DNA of 64,000 nt from Bradyrhizobium sp. NDS-1 (GCF_032918005.1 NZ_CP136628.1:5813501-5877500); one strand, 5' to 3'; counted from the stretch's first letter, positions 10,030-19,507 are shown. Translations and numbers: made by a program. Notes: generated by a model from the sequence alone, not told the origin.

Positions 10030-10491
10030 ATGCCAGAGCTCGACACCATCGACCGCAAAATCCTCGCGCTGCTCCAGGCCGACAGCCGCATGACCATGCA
10101 GGAGCTCGCCGACAAGGTCGGGCTATCGGTCTCGCCCTGCCACCGGCGGGTCAAGCTCCTGGAGGAGCGCGGCGTCATCTCGCGATACATTGCGACCGTC
10201 GACCAGAAGGCGCTCGGGCTGCACGTCAGCGTGTTCATCTCGATCAAGCTGGCGCGGCAGAAGGAGGAGGACCTCAACCGCTTCGCGCGCGCGATCTCGA
10301 AATGGGACGAGGTGCTGGAGTGCTATCTGATGACGGGCAACCGCGACTACCTGCTGCGCGTGGTGGCGGCCGATCTCGCCTCCTACGAGACGTTCCTGAA
10401 GACCAAGCTGACACGGCTCGACGGCATCGCCTCGATCGAGTCCAGCTTTGCGCTCAGCCAGGTGAAATATTCGATCGCGCTGCCGGTGTGA
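10030..10491 (+). CDS. Lrp/AsnC family transcriptional regulator
   Basis: A 153-aa regulator. The N-terminal winged helix reads LDTIDRKILALLQADSRM...LADKVGLSVSPCHRRVKLLEERGVI; the C-terminal half is an amino-acid-sensing RAM domain with the conserved CYLMTGNRDYLLRVVAADL block. These proteins form octamers that sense amino acids or 2-oxoacids. ATG at 10030 sits after a weak GCAGG. It is divergent from the E1 gene across an inverted-repeat operator, so it is probably its regulator and self-regulating, like MdeR. Confidence 0.92.
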   Translation: MPELDTIDRKILALLQADSRMTMQELADKVGLSVSPCHRRVKLLEERGVISRYIATVDQKALGLHVSVFISIKLARQKEEDLNRFARAISKWDEVLECYLMTGNRDYLLRVVAADLASYETFLKTKLTRLDGIASIESSFALSQVKYSIALPV

Positions 10492-10583
10492 CCGGCGTCA
10501 GCGGGATTGCACGTTGTCACATGGGCGCAACAAACCCCGCCGATGGTCGTTGTGACTGGTAATTCGAGCCGAGAGATGGACCC

Positions 10584-11504
10584 ATGACCGCATCCGATCG
10601 CAAATCCCAGATGTCCAAGCGCGAGCGCATCATCCAGGAACTGGCCGACGATCTCGACGAGGAGCTGGAGATGGAGCTGGATGATACCCGTCTCGACGAG
10701 CTCCTGGACGAGACCGAAACGCTGAGCCCGACGGTCGATCGCAGGCTCTATTTCCGGGAACTGCTTCGCCTTCAGGGCGAACTGGTCAAGCTCCAGGACT
10801 GGGTGCAGAGCGAGAAGAAGAAGGTCGTCGTGCTGTTCGAGGGCCGCGATTCCGCCGGCAAGGGCGGCGTCATCAAACGCATCACCCAGCGGCTCAATCC
10901 CCGCATCTGCCGCGTCGCGGCGCTCCCTGCTCCGAACGAACGCGAGCGAACGCAATGGTACTTCCAGCGCTACGTCGCGCATCTGCCGGCCGGCGGCGAG
11001 ATCGTGCTGTTCGACCGCAGCTGGTACAACCGGGCGGGCGTCGAGCGCGTGATGGGCTTCTGCACGGAGGACGAATATCAGGAGTTCTTCAAGACCGTGC
11101 CCGAGTTCGAGCGCATGCTGATCCGCTCCGGCATCATCTTGGTCAAATACTGGTTCTCGATCACCGACGACGAGCAGCAGTTCCGCTTCACCATGCGCAT
11201 CAAAGATCCGCTCAAGCAGTGGAAGCTGAGCCCGATGGACGTCGAATCCCGCAGCCGCTGGGAGGCATACACCAAGGCCAAGGAGACGATGCTCGAATAC
11301 ACGCACCTGCCGGATTCGCCCTGGTGGATCGTCGATGCCGTCGACAAGAAGCGCGCCCGCCTCAACTGCATCGCGCATCTGCTCAGCCAGATCCCCTACC
11401 AGGAGGTGTCGCGCGCGCCCGTGGTGCTGCCGCCACGCGTCCGCAATCCCGACTATCAGCGCGGTCCGGTTCCGCCGGAAATGTACGTGCCGGCGAAGTA
11501 CTGA
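10584..11504 (+). CDS. ppk2: Polyphosphate kinase 2
   Basis: A 306-aa single-domain PPK2, which transfers phosphate between polyphosphate and nucleoside phosphates. Walker A is FEGRDSAGKGG (about residues 90-100) and Walker B is VLFDRSWYNRAGVERVMGF; the lid motif follows in RMRIKDPLKQWKLSPMD-like sequence. The N-terminal 50 residues are acidic and helical. Length fits the one-domain class that phosphorylates nucleoside diphosphates. It stands alone on the plus strand and converges on an alcohol dehydrogenase gene across a hairpin. An internal ATG at 10614 would shorten the tail by ten residues. Confidence 0.93.
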   Translation: MTASDRKSQMSKRERIIQELADDLDEELEMELDDTRLDELLDETETLSPTVDRRLYFRELLRLQGELVKLQDWVQSEKKKVVVLFEGRDSAGKGGVIKRITQRLNPRICRVAALPAPNERERTQWYFQRYVAHLPAGGEIVLFDRSWYNRAGVERVMGFCTEDEYQEFFKTVPEFERMLIRSGIILVKYWFSITDDEQQFRFTMRIKDPLKQWKLSPMDVESRSRWEAYTKAKETMLEYTHLPDSPWWIVDAVDKKRARLNCIAHLLSQIPYQEVSRAPVVLPPRVRNPDYQRGPVPPEMYVPAKY

Positions 11505-11510
11505 GTAGGT

Positions 11511-11547
11511 CTTGTAGAGTGGGTAAAGCGCCTTTGCACCCTACAAG
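11511..11547. terminator. Hairpin between convergent ppk2 and alcohol dehydrogenase genes
   Basis: CTTGTAG and CTACAAG bracket an imperfect GTGGG/CACCC inner stem. There is no long T-run, so it may act as a weak bidirectional terminator or simply be a member of the GTAGGGTGGGCAAAG intergenic repeat family. Confidence 0.45.
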
Positions 11548-11551
11548 AGCG

Positions 11552-12631
11552 TCACCGCCACGGCTGCACGATGATCTTGGTGTGCGCCTCTGGGTTGGCA
11601 AGATCGGCGAACGCCTTTGCGACGCCGTCGATGCCGACCTCGGCCGTCACCATCGCCGCCGCGTCCACCTGCCCTTCCGCGATCAGCCGCAGCGAGCCTG
11701 CGAACTCCTCCGGCGTATAGCCCAGCACGTATTGGACGTTGAGCTCCTTCATGATGCCGAGCATCGGCTCGTTTCTGTCGCTCTCCATGCAGACGCCGAC
11801 CACGACGATTTTGGCATCGCGCGGGGCGCCCTCGAAAACCTGCTGCAACAGCCCGGGCACGCCGACGCATTCGAAGATGATGGCAGGCTTCAGCGCCGGC
11901 AGCATGGCCTGGAACGGCGGCCGCGCCGCTTTCTCCGCGTCGGACATCTGCGCGTGCTCCGCCCAGGTCGCATAGGGTTGCGACACCTTGGGATCGACGA
12001 CGATGTCCGCGCCAAGCTTGGCGGCGAGCGCGCGGCGCGCCGGCGAATAGTCGGCAGCGATGATCGGATGCAGGCCCTTGATCCTCAGCGCCGCAATCAC
12101 CGCAAGCCCGACCGGCCCGCAGCCGATCACCAGCGGCACCTCGCCGCCACGGATATTGGCTTTCGCCACAGCGTGGACGCCGACCGCGAGCGGCTCGGTC
12201 AGCGCGGCGTGTTCCGGCGCGAGACCGTTGGGCACTTCGAGCAGCAGCGCTTCGCTGAGCAGCATCGCCTCGGCATAGCCGCCGATATTGTCGTTGGAGT
12301 AGCCGATGCCCTCGATGCCCTGCGGCGTCACCAGCGCCGGCAGCGAGCAGACGCGCGTACCCGGCTTGAACTTGCGCGCGGTACCGGCTCCGTAGTCGAC
12401 GATCTCGCAGCAGAACTCGTGGCCGAACACGACGTCGCGCGACAGATCCATCGGCTTGCGCCCGGTCTTCCGCGCCATCTCCACCATGCGGTGAGCATGC
12501 TGACGCGCATGCAGATCGGAGCCGCAGATGCCGCAGGCGAGCGTCTTGACCAGCACCTGGCCGAGCCCCGGCGTCGGTTCGGCCATCTGTCCCACGACAA
12601 TCTCACCGTTCCTGAAAATCGCAGCGCGCAT
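11552..12631 (-). CDS. Zinc-binding alcohol dehydrogenase family protein
   Basis: A 359-aa medium-chain dehydrogenase/reductase. The catalytic zinc ligands are in CGICGSDLH (Cys36) and GHEFCCE; the nucleotide-binding motif is IGCGPVGLAVIAAL. The structural-zinc lobe, usually four cysteines, is replaced by ALVTPQGIEGIGYSND with no cysteine cluster, so only the catalytic zinc is expected. The family oxidises secondary alcohols or polyols with NAD(P). It has its own start after GGGAGG. Neighbours give no substrate clue. Confidence 0.85.
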   Translation of the reverse strand: MRAAIFRNGEIVVGQMAEPTPGLGQVLVKTLACGICGSDLHARQHAHRMVEMARKTGRKPMDLSRDVVFGHEFCCEIVDYGAGTARKFKPGTRVCSLPALVTPQGIEGIGYSNDNIGGYAEAMLLSEALLLEVPNGLAPEHAALTEPLAVGVHAVAKANIRGGEVPLVIGCGPVGLAVIAALRIKGLHPIIAADYSPARRALAAKLGADIVVDPKVSQPYATWAEHAQMSDAEKAARPPFQAMLPALKPAIIFECVGVPGLLQQVFEGAPRDAKIVVVGVCMESDRNEPMLGIMKELNVQYVLGYTPEEFAGSLRLIAEGQVDAAAMVTAEVGIDGVAKAFADLANPEAHTKIIVQPWR

Positions 12632-12690
12632 TCGGCTCCTCCCTTATCGTTGGAGCCGTTGATAGCACGAAGCGGACGCGCGGACTTGCG

Positions 12691-13632
12691 TCAGGGGTTC
12701 GGGGAACGCTCTTCCAGCACCAGCAGTTGGGCCCGACGCACTCGCTCGCGATGGGCGATGTAGAGGCCGCTCGCAACGATGAAGGCCGCGCCGACGATGG
12801 TCCAGAGATCAGGCACTTCGCCGAAGATAAAGAAACCCAAAATGCTGACCCAGAGCAGCTGCGTGTAGGAGAACGGCGCCAGCACCGAAGCATCGCCATA
12901 GCGGTAGGCCAGCACGATGATCCACTGGCCGACGGTCGAGGCAACGCCGATCACGATGCCGAGCCCGATTGCGGTCCAGCTCGGTGTGACCCAGACGAAC
13001 GGCACCATCACGCTGAGGATCACAACGCCCGTCAGCGCCGAATAGGCCATGGTGGTGAGGACGGCCTCTCGGCCGCTCATCATGCGCGTCAGGATCAGCG
13101 CGGCAGCCCAGCAGAACGCCGAGATGATCGGGAAGAATGCGGCGGCATGAAAAGCACTCGTGCCCGGCCGCAGGATGATCAGCACGCCGGTCAAGCCAAT
13201 GCCCGTGGCGATCCAGCGGCGCATGCCGACCTTCTCGCTCAGGAAGATGATCGACAGCGCGGTGACGAACAACGGCGAGACGAACCCGGTGGCGGAGGCT
13301 TCCGCGATGGGGAGGAAACTCAAGCCCGTGATGAAGAACAGCGAGGAGCCCAGCAACGCGGCGCCACGCATCAGCTGCAAGCCAAGACGCTCGGTGCGCA
13401 TCGCATGCAGCGGCGAGCCCGGCATCATCACCGGCGTGAACAACAGCGCGAAGGTGACGAAGCGGATCCAGGTGATCTCGATCGACGGCAGGCTGGTCGA
13501 CAGGTATTTCGCGGTGACGTCGGAGCAGCCGAGAAAGATCGTCGACAACAGCACCAGCGCAATGCCTTTGAAGGGATGATCGACGCGCGCGAGCGCGCGG
13601 CGAGCCTTCTGCTTCTTCTCCGGCGCGGGCAT
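12691..13632 (-). CDS. EamA/DMT-family transporter (RhaT/S-adenosylmethionine-uptake-like)
   Basis: A 313-aa inner-membrane protein with ten predicted hydrophobic helices in two EamA repeats and a short basic N-terminus. Typical blocks are the first helix GIALVLLSTIFLGCSDVTAKYL and the repeat-end ASATGFVSPLFVTALSI and YGDASVLAPFSYTQLLW. The family exports or imports small metabolites; the substrate is unknown. ATG at 13632 is chosen because the reading frame upstream is Cys/Arg-rich and not membrane-like; no strong ribosome site is visible, so the start is uncertain. Confidence 0.85.
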   Translation of the reverse strand: MPAPEKKQKARRALARVDHPFKGIALVLLSTIFLGCSDVTAKYLSTSLPSIEITWIRFVTFALLFTPVMMPGSPLHAMRTERLGLQLMRGAALLGSSLFFITGLSFLPIAEASATGFVSPLFVTALSIIFLSEKVGMRRWIATGIGLTGVLIILRPGTSAFHAAAFFPIISAFCWAAALILTRMMSGREAVLTTMAYSALTGVVILSVMVPFVWVTPSWTAIGLGIVIGVASTVGQWIIVLAYRYGDASVLAPFSYTQLLWVSILGFFIFGEVPDLWTIVGAAFIVASGLYIAHRERVRRAQLLVLEERSPNP

Positions 13633-13819
13633 GGGAATACTATCGAGCCTTGCGGCTACGGCGGGCGGCGGTGTCACTGTGGGAACCCGGCAAAATGCGA
13701 ATCGAGAACAGTCGTAAAAAACGACAATTGCGCCGCGTTCACAACTTCCGAAAACAGGATGCCGATATGCGCCGGCCGCCGCGCGCGTCAATGCTCCGTT
13801 AATAATGAGCCTTTGTGCA

Positions 13820-14659
13820 TTACAGCATGGGCAGGCCGCGCGGCTTCGGCCCGCGCGGAAACGCCGCATCGAGCGCGGAAATCTCCTCTTTCGTCAGCAC
13901 GAGATCACCGGCCCCGGCATTCTCGCCGGCATGTTCTGCGGACGACGCCTTCGGGATCGCGAACACCGTAGTTGCACGGGTGAGAAAGCTCAGCGCGACC
14001 TGACGCGGCGTCACGCGACGCGCCTCCGCAATCTTCGCCAGCACAGCGCCGCCCTTGCTGCGCGCATCCGGGAAATCGTCGTGGCCGAACGGTGAATAGG
14101 CAACCACGGCGACGCCATTCCGCTCGCACCAGGGGATCACCGCGTGTTCGATCGCGCGTTCCTTGAGGTGATAAAGCACCTGATTGCAGGCGATGCGGCC
14201 TTCGCCGGCGACCTCGAGAATCTCGTCGAGATCGTCGACGTCGAAATTGGAAACGCCCCAGGATTTGACCTTGCCTGACGTCACCAGCTCCTCGAACGCA
14301 GCGACGGTGTCTTCCAGCGGATAAGAACCGCGCCAGTGCAGGAGATAGCAATCGAGACGGTCGGTGTTCAGCCGCTTCAGTGAGCGCTCGCAGGCGGTGA
14401 TCGTTCCGCGGCGCGAAGCGTTGCTCGGCAGCACCTTGGAGACCAGGAACACCTCATCGCGCCGGCCAGCAATGGCGTCGGCAATCACGAGCTCTGCATC
14501 GCCATACATCTCGGCGGTGTCGATGTGGGTCATGCCGAGATCGAGCCCGCGCCGAAGGGCCGCGATCGCGCGCTCGCGATCGCCGTGGTCGAGATACCAG
14601 GTGCCCTGCCCGATCACGGAAACACTGGTGCCGGTCCTGCCGAAGGGTCTGGTGTTCAT
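13820..14659 (-). CDS. Aldo/keto reductase
   Basis: A 279-aa TIM-barrel NADPH-dependent carbonyl reductase. The catalytic tetrad is visible: Asp in HIDTAEMYG, Tyr in the same motif, Lys in LVSKVLP and His in LLHWRGS. The C-terminal cofactor motif reads FAIPKASS. ATG at 14659 follows GGAG; the 11 residues upstream in frame are polar and lack a site. The physiological substrate cannot be read from sequence. Confidence 0.92.
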   Translation of the reverse strand: MNTRPFGRTGTSVSVIGQGTWYLDHGDRERAIAALRRGLDLGMTHIDTAEMYGDAELVIADAIAGRRDEVFLVSKVLPSNASRRGTITACERSLKRLNTDRLDCYLLHWRGSYPLEDTVAAFEELVTSGKVKSWGVSNFDVDDLDEILEVAGEGRIACNQVLYHLKERAIEHAVIPWCERNGVAVVAYSPFGHDDFPDARSKGGAVLAKIAEARRVTPRQVALSFLTRATTVFAIPKASSAEHAGENAGAGDLVLTKEEISALDAAFPRGPKPRGLPML

Positions 14660-14704
14660 GTTCGCTCCGCTGTCGTTCTTCTGCTCAGGCAACCGTTACC
14701 AGGT

Positions 14705-14899
14705 TCAGGAGTTCAATCCGCTGACATCGGCGACCAGCACGCTGCCGGTCGACGACTCCGTGATGTAGGGCCTGTCTGTCCTGGCGCCACCATCACCGTT
14801 GGAGGCAAGGTGCAGATCGCCCTTGCGGCGGACCTTGTCGGGCATGGTGAAGCAGAGCCTGGTCTCGATCAGGCGCGGCGGCGTTTCCATATGCATCAT
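14705..14899 (-). CDS. Possible small protein of 64 residues
   Basis: An open frame beginning with two ATGs (14899 and 14896) and ending TGA at 14705. The sequence is mixed polar with no signal peptide, membrane helix or known motif, and no good ribosome site precedes it. It fills part of the 380-base gap between the aldo/keto reductase and nasC. It may be spurious. Confidence 0.25.
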   Translation of the reverse strand: MMHMETPPRLIETRLCFTMPDKVRRKGDLHLASNGDGGARTDRPYITESSTGSVLVADVSGLNS

Positions 14900-15040
14900 T
14901 GTTGTTGTGGTTGTTGGCTGGCGGGACGCGCAGCAGCATAGGACACAAACGAGCGCGCGTCGATTGGCGGCGGGCAAGGCCGGGTCCACGCTAGATCATG
15001 TCCCGGACGTGCTGCGCAGCATCCGAGGCACGAGACCTAC

Positions 15041-17743
15041 CTACCCCACCGCGCTTGCGATCTTCGCTTGCTTCATCGGCACGTCCGTCGTCGCGATCAG
15101 CCGCTTCAACTCGGGGATGCAGGAGCCGCAATTGGTGCCGGCCTTGAGCTTGGCCCCGATTTCGGCGGCCGTGCGTGCGCCGGTGGCGATGCTGTTGCAG
15201 ATGGTGTCGCGGCCGACGCCGAAGCAGGCGCAGACGATCGGTCCGCCAGAAGCGGCCCCCTCGCCGGACTTGCCCGACAGCAGCATGCGACGCTGATCGT
15301 CGGTGACGTGGTCGGCCACGAACAGGCTCTTCACCACCTCCCAATCGCCCGCATCATGCGCGGGTCCCACGAACAAGCAGGTTTCGATGCGGTCGCCCGC
15401 GAAAGACGCGGCGCGATAGACCCCGCCGCCGAAGTCGCGATAGTCGGCGACGTCCTCGCCGGCGACGCCCTCCAGCCAGGCCGGCCAGCGCGAAAGGTCC
15501 GCATTGTCGGCAAAGAGATAGCCGAAGCCGTCGGCGACAGTGACGCGGGTCCATAACAGGTTCGGTGGCAGATCGAGTTGTTTCCGCGACAAAGCAAAGC
15601 CGCGGAAGACATATTCGTAAGGTGCGATCGCGGCCGGCGTCGCCTTGGACTCGGGCTGGCCCGAGAACGGATCGGTGAACGACTGCACCAGCGACCCGAC
15701 GCGGCCATGCGAGCTATTCATCGCGCTCCAGTGGATCGGGACGAACAGCGTGCCGCGCTGCTGGCGGTCGCTGACCACGGCCTTCAGGATGCACTGGCCG
15801 TAGTCGGTGGTGATGCGGGCATAGCCATCATGGACGATGCCGTACTTGCTGGCGTCGTCGGGGTGGATCTCGACGAAGGGCTCGGGCAGATGCGCGCCCA
15901 GCCGCTGGCTGAGACCCGTACGCGTCATGGTGTGCCACTGGTCGCGGATGCGTCCGGTGTTGAGCCTGAGGGGACGTGAGGCGCCGGTCTCGCTCCGCAG
16001 CGACGGCACCTCCGGCGCAACGAAGCGGCCCTTGCCGTCATTGGTGAAGAAGCCGCCGCTCGCGAAGAAACGATCGCTCGGCGCGCCGCCTTCGCGTACC
16101 GGCCATTGCACCGGCTTCAACGCGTCGAAGGCTTCGTCGGACAGCAAGGTCAGTGCGCTGATGTCGAAATCACGGCTGCCGTCGTTCTCGAAGGCCGAGA
16201 GCGCGGCATGCTCGCGAAAGATGTCGGCGGCGGATTTGTAGTTGAAACTATCGCCGAAGCCAAGACGTTTGGCGGTCTCGCTCAAAATCCACCAATCGGG
16301 ACGTGCCTCGCCCGGCGCCGGCAAGAACGAACGCTGGCGCGAGATGCGGCGCTCGGAGTTGGTGACCGTGCCCGACTTCTCACCCCAGGCCAGCGCGGGC
16401 AGCAGCACATGCGGCCCCGCCTCGACGGTGTCGTTGGAGAGCACGTTCTCGGAGACCACGAACAGTTCGAGCTTCTTCAACGCCTCGCGCACAAAGTCCG
16501 CATCCGGCAGCGACACTGCCGGGTTGGTGCCCATCACCCAGAGCGCCTTAACCTCGCCGCGATTGATGGCCTCGAACAGCTGCACCGCCTTCAGCCCCTC
16601 ATGGGTGGCGATGTGCGGGGCCTTCCAGAACCGCCTGACGCGATCGATGTCAGGCGGCGTGAAGCCCATATGAGCAGCGAGCATATTGGCGAGGCCGCCG
16701 ACCTCGCGGCCGCCCATGGCGTTGGGCTGGCCGGTGAGCGAGAACGGCGAGGCGCCTGGCTTGCCGATACGCCCGGTGGCGAGATGGCAGTTCAGGATCG
16801 CATTGACCTTGTCGGTGCCCTGCGCCGACTGGTTGACGCCCTGTGAATAGAGCGTGACGACCTTCTCGGTGTCGCGGAACATCTTGAAGAAATCGGCGAC
16901 GTCCTGCTCGGAGAGGCCCGTGGCGAGCGCGGTCGCGGTGGCGCTGCCGGCAATGCTCCGGGCGCGCGCCAGCGCCTCGTCGAAGCCTGACGTGTTCTGC
17001 GCGATGTAGTCCCGGTCCAGCGCGCCGTTGTCGGCGAGATGGACCAACAGGCCACAGAACAGCGCGGTGTCGGTGCCGGGCTTGAGCCCCAGGAACAGAT
17101 CGACGTCATCGGCAGTGTCGGTACGACGCGGGTCGATCACGATCATGCGCGCGCCACGCTCCTGCCGGTTCTTCAGCATGCGCTGGAACAGCACCGGATG
17201 ACACCAAGCCGCGTTCGAACCGACGAAGACCAGCAAATCGGCGTGGTCGAGATCCTCGTAGCAGCCGGGCACGGTATCGGCGCCGAAGGCGCGGCGATGG
17301 CCGGCGACCGACGACGACATGCAGAGCCGAGAATTGGTGTCGACATTGGCGGTGCCGAGAAAGCCCTTCATCAGCTTGTTCGCGACGTAGTAGTCCTCGG
17401 TCAGGAGCTGGCCGGAGAGATAGAACGCGACTGCGTCGGCGCCGTCGCGCGCAACGATGTGCTGCATGCGATGGGCGACGTGGTCCAGTGCATCGCTCCA
17501 GGCGACACGCTCCAGCACGCCCTTGCAGCGGATCATCGGATAGAGCAGACGGCCTTCCAGCCCGACGGTCTCGCCGAGCGCGGAGCCCTTGGAGCACAGC
17601 CGGCCGAAATTGGCGGGGTGATCAGGGTCGCCGGCGATCGCAGCCCCGCCCTTGCCGTCCGGTGTTGCCAGCACGCCGCAGCCGACGCCGCAATAGGGAC
17701 AGGCCGTCCTGGTGGCACGAAGCGTGGGATCGATCACCGTCAT
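15041..17743 (-). CDS. nasC: Assimilatory nitrate reductase catalytic subunit
   Basis: A 900-aa cytoplasmic molybdopterin enzyme reducing nitrate to nitrite. The N-terminal [4Fe-4S] motif is CPYCGVGCGV...RLCSKG; the Mo-bis-MGD domains follow, with NSRLCMSSS placing the cysteine usual for Mo coordination and LNTGRIRDQWHTMTRTG in the C-terminal cofactor domain. The last 60 residues form a BFD-like [2Fe-2S] domain (CACFGVG...CGSCIPELKRL), the expected electron entry from the FAD partner. No Tat signal. ATG at 17743 lies 27 bases after flp. In Bradyrhizobium the operon narK-bjgb-flp-nasC is known to support nitrate growth. Confidence 0.95.
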   Translation of the reverse strand: MTVIDPTLRATRTACPYCGVGCGVLATPDGKGGAAIAGDPDHPANFGRLCSKGSALGETVGLEGRLLYPMIRCKGVLERVAWSDALDHVAHRMQHIVARDGADAVAFYLSGQLLTEDYYVANKLMKGFLGTANVDTNSRLCMSSSVAGHRRAFGADTVPGCYEDLDHADLLVFVGSNAAWCHPVLFQRMLKNRQERGARMIVIDPRRTDTADDVDLFLGLKPGTDTALFCGLLVHLADNGALDRDYIAQNTSGFDEALARARSIAGSATATALATGLSEQDVADFFKMFRDTEKVVTLYSQGVNQSAQGTDKVNAILNCHLATGRIGKPGASPFSLTGQPNAMGGREVGGLANMLAAHMGFTPPDIDRVRRFWKAPHIATHEGLKAVQLFEAINRGEVKALWVMGTNPAVSLPDADFVREALKKLELFVVSENVLSNDTVEAGPHVLLPALAWGEKSGTVTNSERRISRQRSFLPAPGEARPDWWILSETAKRLGFGDSFNYKSAADIFREHAALSAFENDGSRDFDISALTLLSDEAFDALKPVQWPVREGGAPSDRFFASGGFFTNDGKGRFVAPEVPSLRSETGASRPLRLNTGRIRDQWHTMTRTGLSQRLGAHLPEPFVEIHPDDASKYGIVHDGYARITTDYGQCILKAVVSDRQQRGTLFVPIHWSAMNSSHGRVGSLVQSFTDPFSGQPESKATPAAIAPYEYVFRGFALSRKQLDLPPNLLWTRVTVADGFGYLFADNADLSRWPAWLEGVAGEDVADYRDFGGGVYRAASFAGDRIETCLFVGPAHDAGDWEVVKSLFVADHVTDDQRRMLLSGKSGEGAASGGPIVCACFGVGRDTICNSIATGARTAAEIGAKLKAGTNCGSCIPELKRLIATTDVPMKQAKIASAVG

Positions 17744-17770
17744 ATCAGGCTGCCTTATCAAGCTGGCGTG

Positions 17771-18988
17771 TCATGCCGCCTTGGAGGGACGCGCGAGCGC
17801 GCGGCCGAACATCATGTCGGTGCGGATCGCCGCCACCTTGTCGCGATTGCGGATCAGCTCGAGATACCAGAGCGCATCGACGGTATCGCCGATCAGCACG
17901 GCGCCGGTGAGCCGTCCGTCCGCGATGACGAGCTTCTTGTAGGTTCCGCGCCTGCGATCGGTCAGCACGAGGCTTTCGCTGCCCTCCCCGCCCATGAAAT
18001 CGCCGGCGGAAAACACGCTGACGCCGGAGACCTTCAGATTGGTCGAAACCACGCTGCCCTGATAGGAAGCAGGACGTCCGGCGAGATGCCGCGCTAGCAC
18101 GCGCGCCTGCTCGTAGGCGGGCTCGACGAGGCCGTAGCAGGTGCCGTGATGCTCGGCGCATTCGCCGAGCGCGAAGATGTCGGGCGAGGACGTCTGCATG
18201 ACGTCGTTGACGACGATGCCGCGATTGACCGCGATCCCCGCCTCTTTCGCCAGCGCCGCGCTCGGTTTGATGCCGGCCGCGAAGATCACGGCATCGGCCT
18301 CGATGCGGCTGCCGTCGGCAAGCTCGACGGCTTCGACATGATCATCGCCATGGATGCGTGCGGTCGAGGCGTTGAGCAGGATGCGGATGCCCTTGCGCTC
18401 GACCAGCGTCTTGAGCAGGTCGGCGGCCGGCCCGTCGAGCTGACGCTCCATCAGCCGGTCCATGAGGTGCAGCAGCGTCACCGGCGCGCCGGCCTTGGCG
18501 AGGCCGTAAGCTGCTTCAAGTCCGAGCAGGCCGCCGCCGACGACAACGACGCGCTTCTTGGCCGCGGCAAGCGTCAGCAACAGGTCGACGTCGCGGGTGT
18601 CGCGAAAGGTGTGCACGCCGGCGAGATCGGCGCCCGGCACCTTGAGCCGCAGCGGCGTCGATCCCGTGGCAAGCACGAGCTTGGAATATTCCATGCTCTC
18701 TTCGCCTTCGATCTTCAGCTCGCGGCGGCCGACATCGATCTCGGTGACGCGATAGCCGTAACGCACGGTGACGCCGCGATTCCGCCACCAATCCGCCGGC
18801 CGGAGTTCGATCTCGTGCGAGCCGGTCTCGCCGGCCAGCACGGATGAGAGCAGCACGCGATTGTAAGCGAGCCGCGGCTCCTCGCCGATAACGGCGACCG
18901 CGTAGCGGCCGAGGGCGGTCTTGGCGAGCTCGTCGACCAGACGCGCGGCCGCCATACCGTTACCGACGATGACCAGCGGTTCACTCAC
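17771..18988 (-). CDS. flp: FAD-dependent NAD(P)H oxidoreductase, electron donor for nitrate reductase and haemoglobin
   Basis: A 405-aa flavoprotein of the NirB-N-terminal/rubredoxin-reductase type. FAD motifs: VGNGMAAARLVDEL at the N-terminus and DIFALGECAEH late; the NAD(P)H motif is VVVGGGLLGLEAAYGLAKAG. It lacks the Fe-S and sirohaem domains of NirB, so it should carry electrons only. Its place between the haemoglobin gene and nasC matches the described Flp of Bradyrhizobium, proposed to reduce both NasC and Bjgb. It follows bjgb by 10 bases and is probably cotranscribed. Confidence 0.92.
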   Translation of the reverse strand: MSEPLVIVGNGMAAARLVDELAKTALGRYAVAVIGEEPRLAYNRVLLSSVLAGETGSHEIELRPADWWRNRGVTVRYGYRVTEIDVGRRELKIEGEESMEYSKLVLATGSTPLRLKVPGADLAGVHTFRDTRDVDLLLTLAAAKKRVVVVGGGLLGLEAAYGLAKAGAPVTLLHLMDRLMERQLDGPAADLLKTLVERKGIRILLNASTARIHGDDHVEAVELADGSRIEADAVIFAAGIKPSAALAKEAGIAVNRGIVVNDVMQTSSPDIFALGECAEHHGTCYGLVEPAYEQARVLARHLAGRPASYQGSVVSTNLKVSGVSVFSAGDFMGGEGSESLVLTDRRRGTYKKLVIADGRLTGAVLIGDTVDALWYLELIRNRDKVAAIRTDMMFGRALARPSKAA

Positions 18989-18998
18989 GAGGCATCTC

Positions 18999-19427
18999 CT
19001 ATTCAGCGGCCTGCGGCTGCGCGCCGTAGGCTTCGGACATCATGTAGCCGGACAGCACGCCGTAGACATCGGTCCACGCTTTTGCGAGTTCGGGCGTCCA
19101 GTCTTCACCGAGCCCCTTCTCCAGGGTCCACAGCAGGGCCGCGCCGACCACGGGGTAGTGCTCGGCCTTGGCGCCATAGGCGACATGGCGCTTGGCGAGC
19201 ACCGAGGCTGAGGGAAGGATCGAGTTCAGGTTCGACAGGCCACCGACAACGGCAGCGAGCATGCCCATCAGCTTCTTGCGCTGCTCGGTCATGTCCTCGG
19301 GAAACATCGTGCGCACGGACGGCGCCATCTCGAAAAGACGATCGTAGAACAGCACCGCAGCCTGCGCTGAAATCGGTGCGACCTTGGCGAAGCTCTGCTG
19401 GACGAGGGCGATCTGTTCTGGCGTCAT
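18999..19427 (-). CDS. bjgb: Single-domain haemoglobin (nitric oxide detoxification)
   Basis: A 142-aa globin without a reductase domain. The proximal haem ligand is the histidine of AKRHVAYGA; FYDRLFEMAPSVRTMFP is the typical B-C corner, with Tyr and Phe as in flavohaemoglobins. In Bradyrhizobium this protein (Bjgb) removes NO made as a by-product of nitrite chemistry, with Flp as its reductase. It lies between narK and flp, separated from narK by 122 bases holding a palindrome. Confidence 0.93.
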   Translation of the reverse strand: MTPEQIALVQQSFAKVAPISAQAAVLFYDRLFEMAPSVRTMFPEDMTEQRKKLMGMLAAVVGGLSNLNSILPSASVLAKRHVAYGAKAEHYPVVGAALLWTLEKGLGEDWTPELAKAWTDVYGVLSGYMMSEAYGAQPQAAE

Positions 19428-19507
19428 GCTGTTCTCCTGTCTGTTTCGGTCTGCCTTCGCCCGCGCCGTTGCGGAAGAAGTTCATGGGTCAAACGTCATC
19501 AGAGGGA

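Noticed and set aside
10955..12763. 602-codon plus-strand frame covering ppk2 and the antisense of an alcohol dehydrogenase
   Set aside because: Both covered genes have clear catalytic motifs in other frames; the long frame has no recognisable domain and is a codon-bias shadow.
12727..13971. 414-codon plus-strand frame antisense to the DMT transporter
   Set aside because: Highly charged, His/Arg-rich sequence, mirror of a membrane-protein gene; no support.
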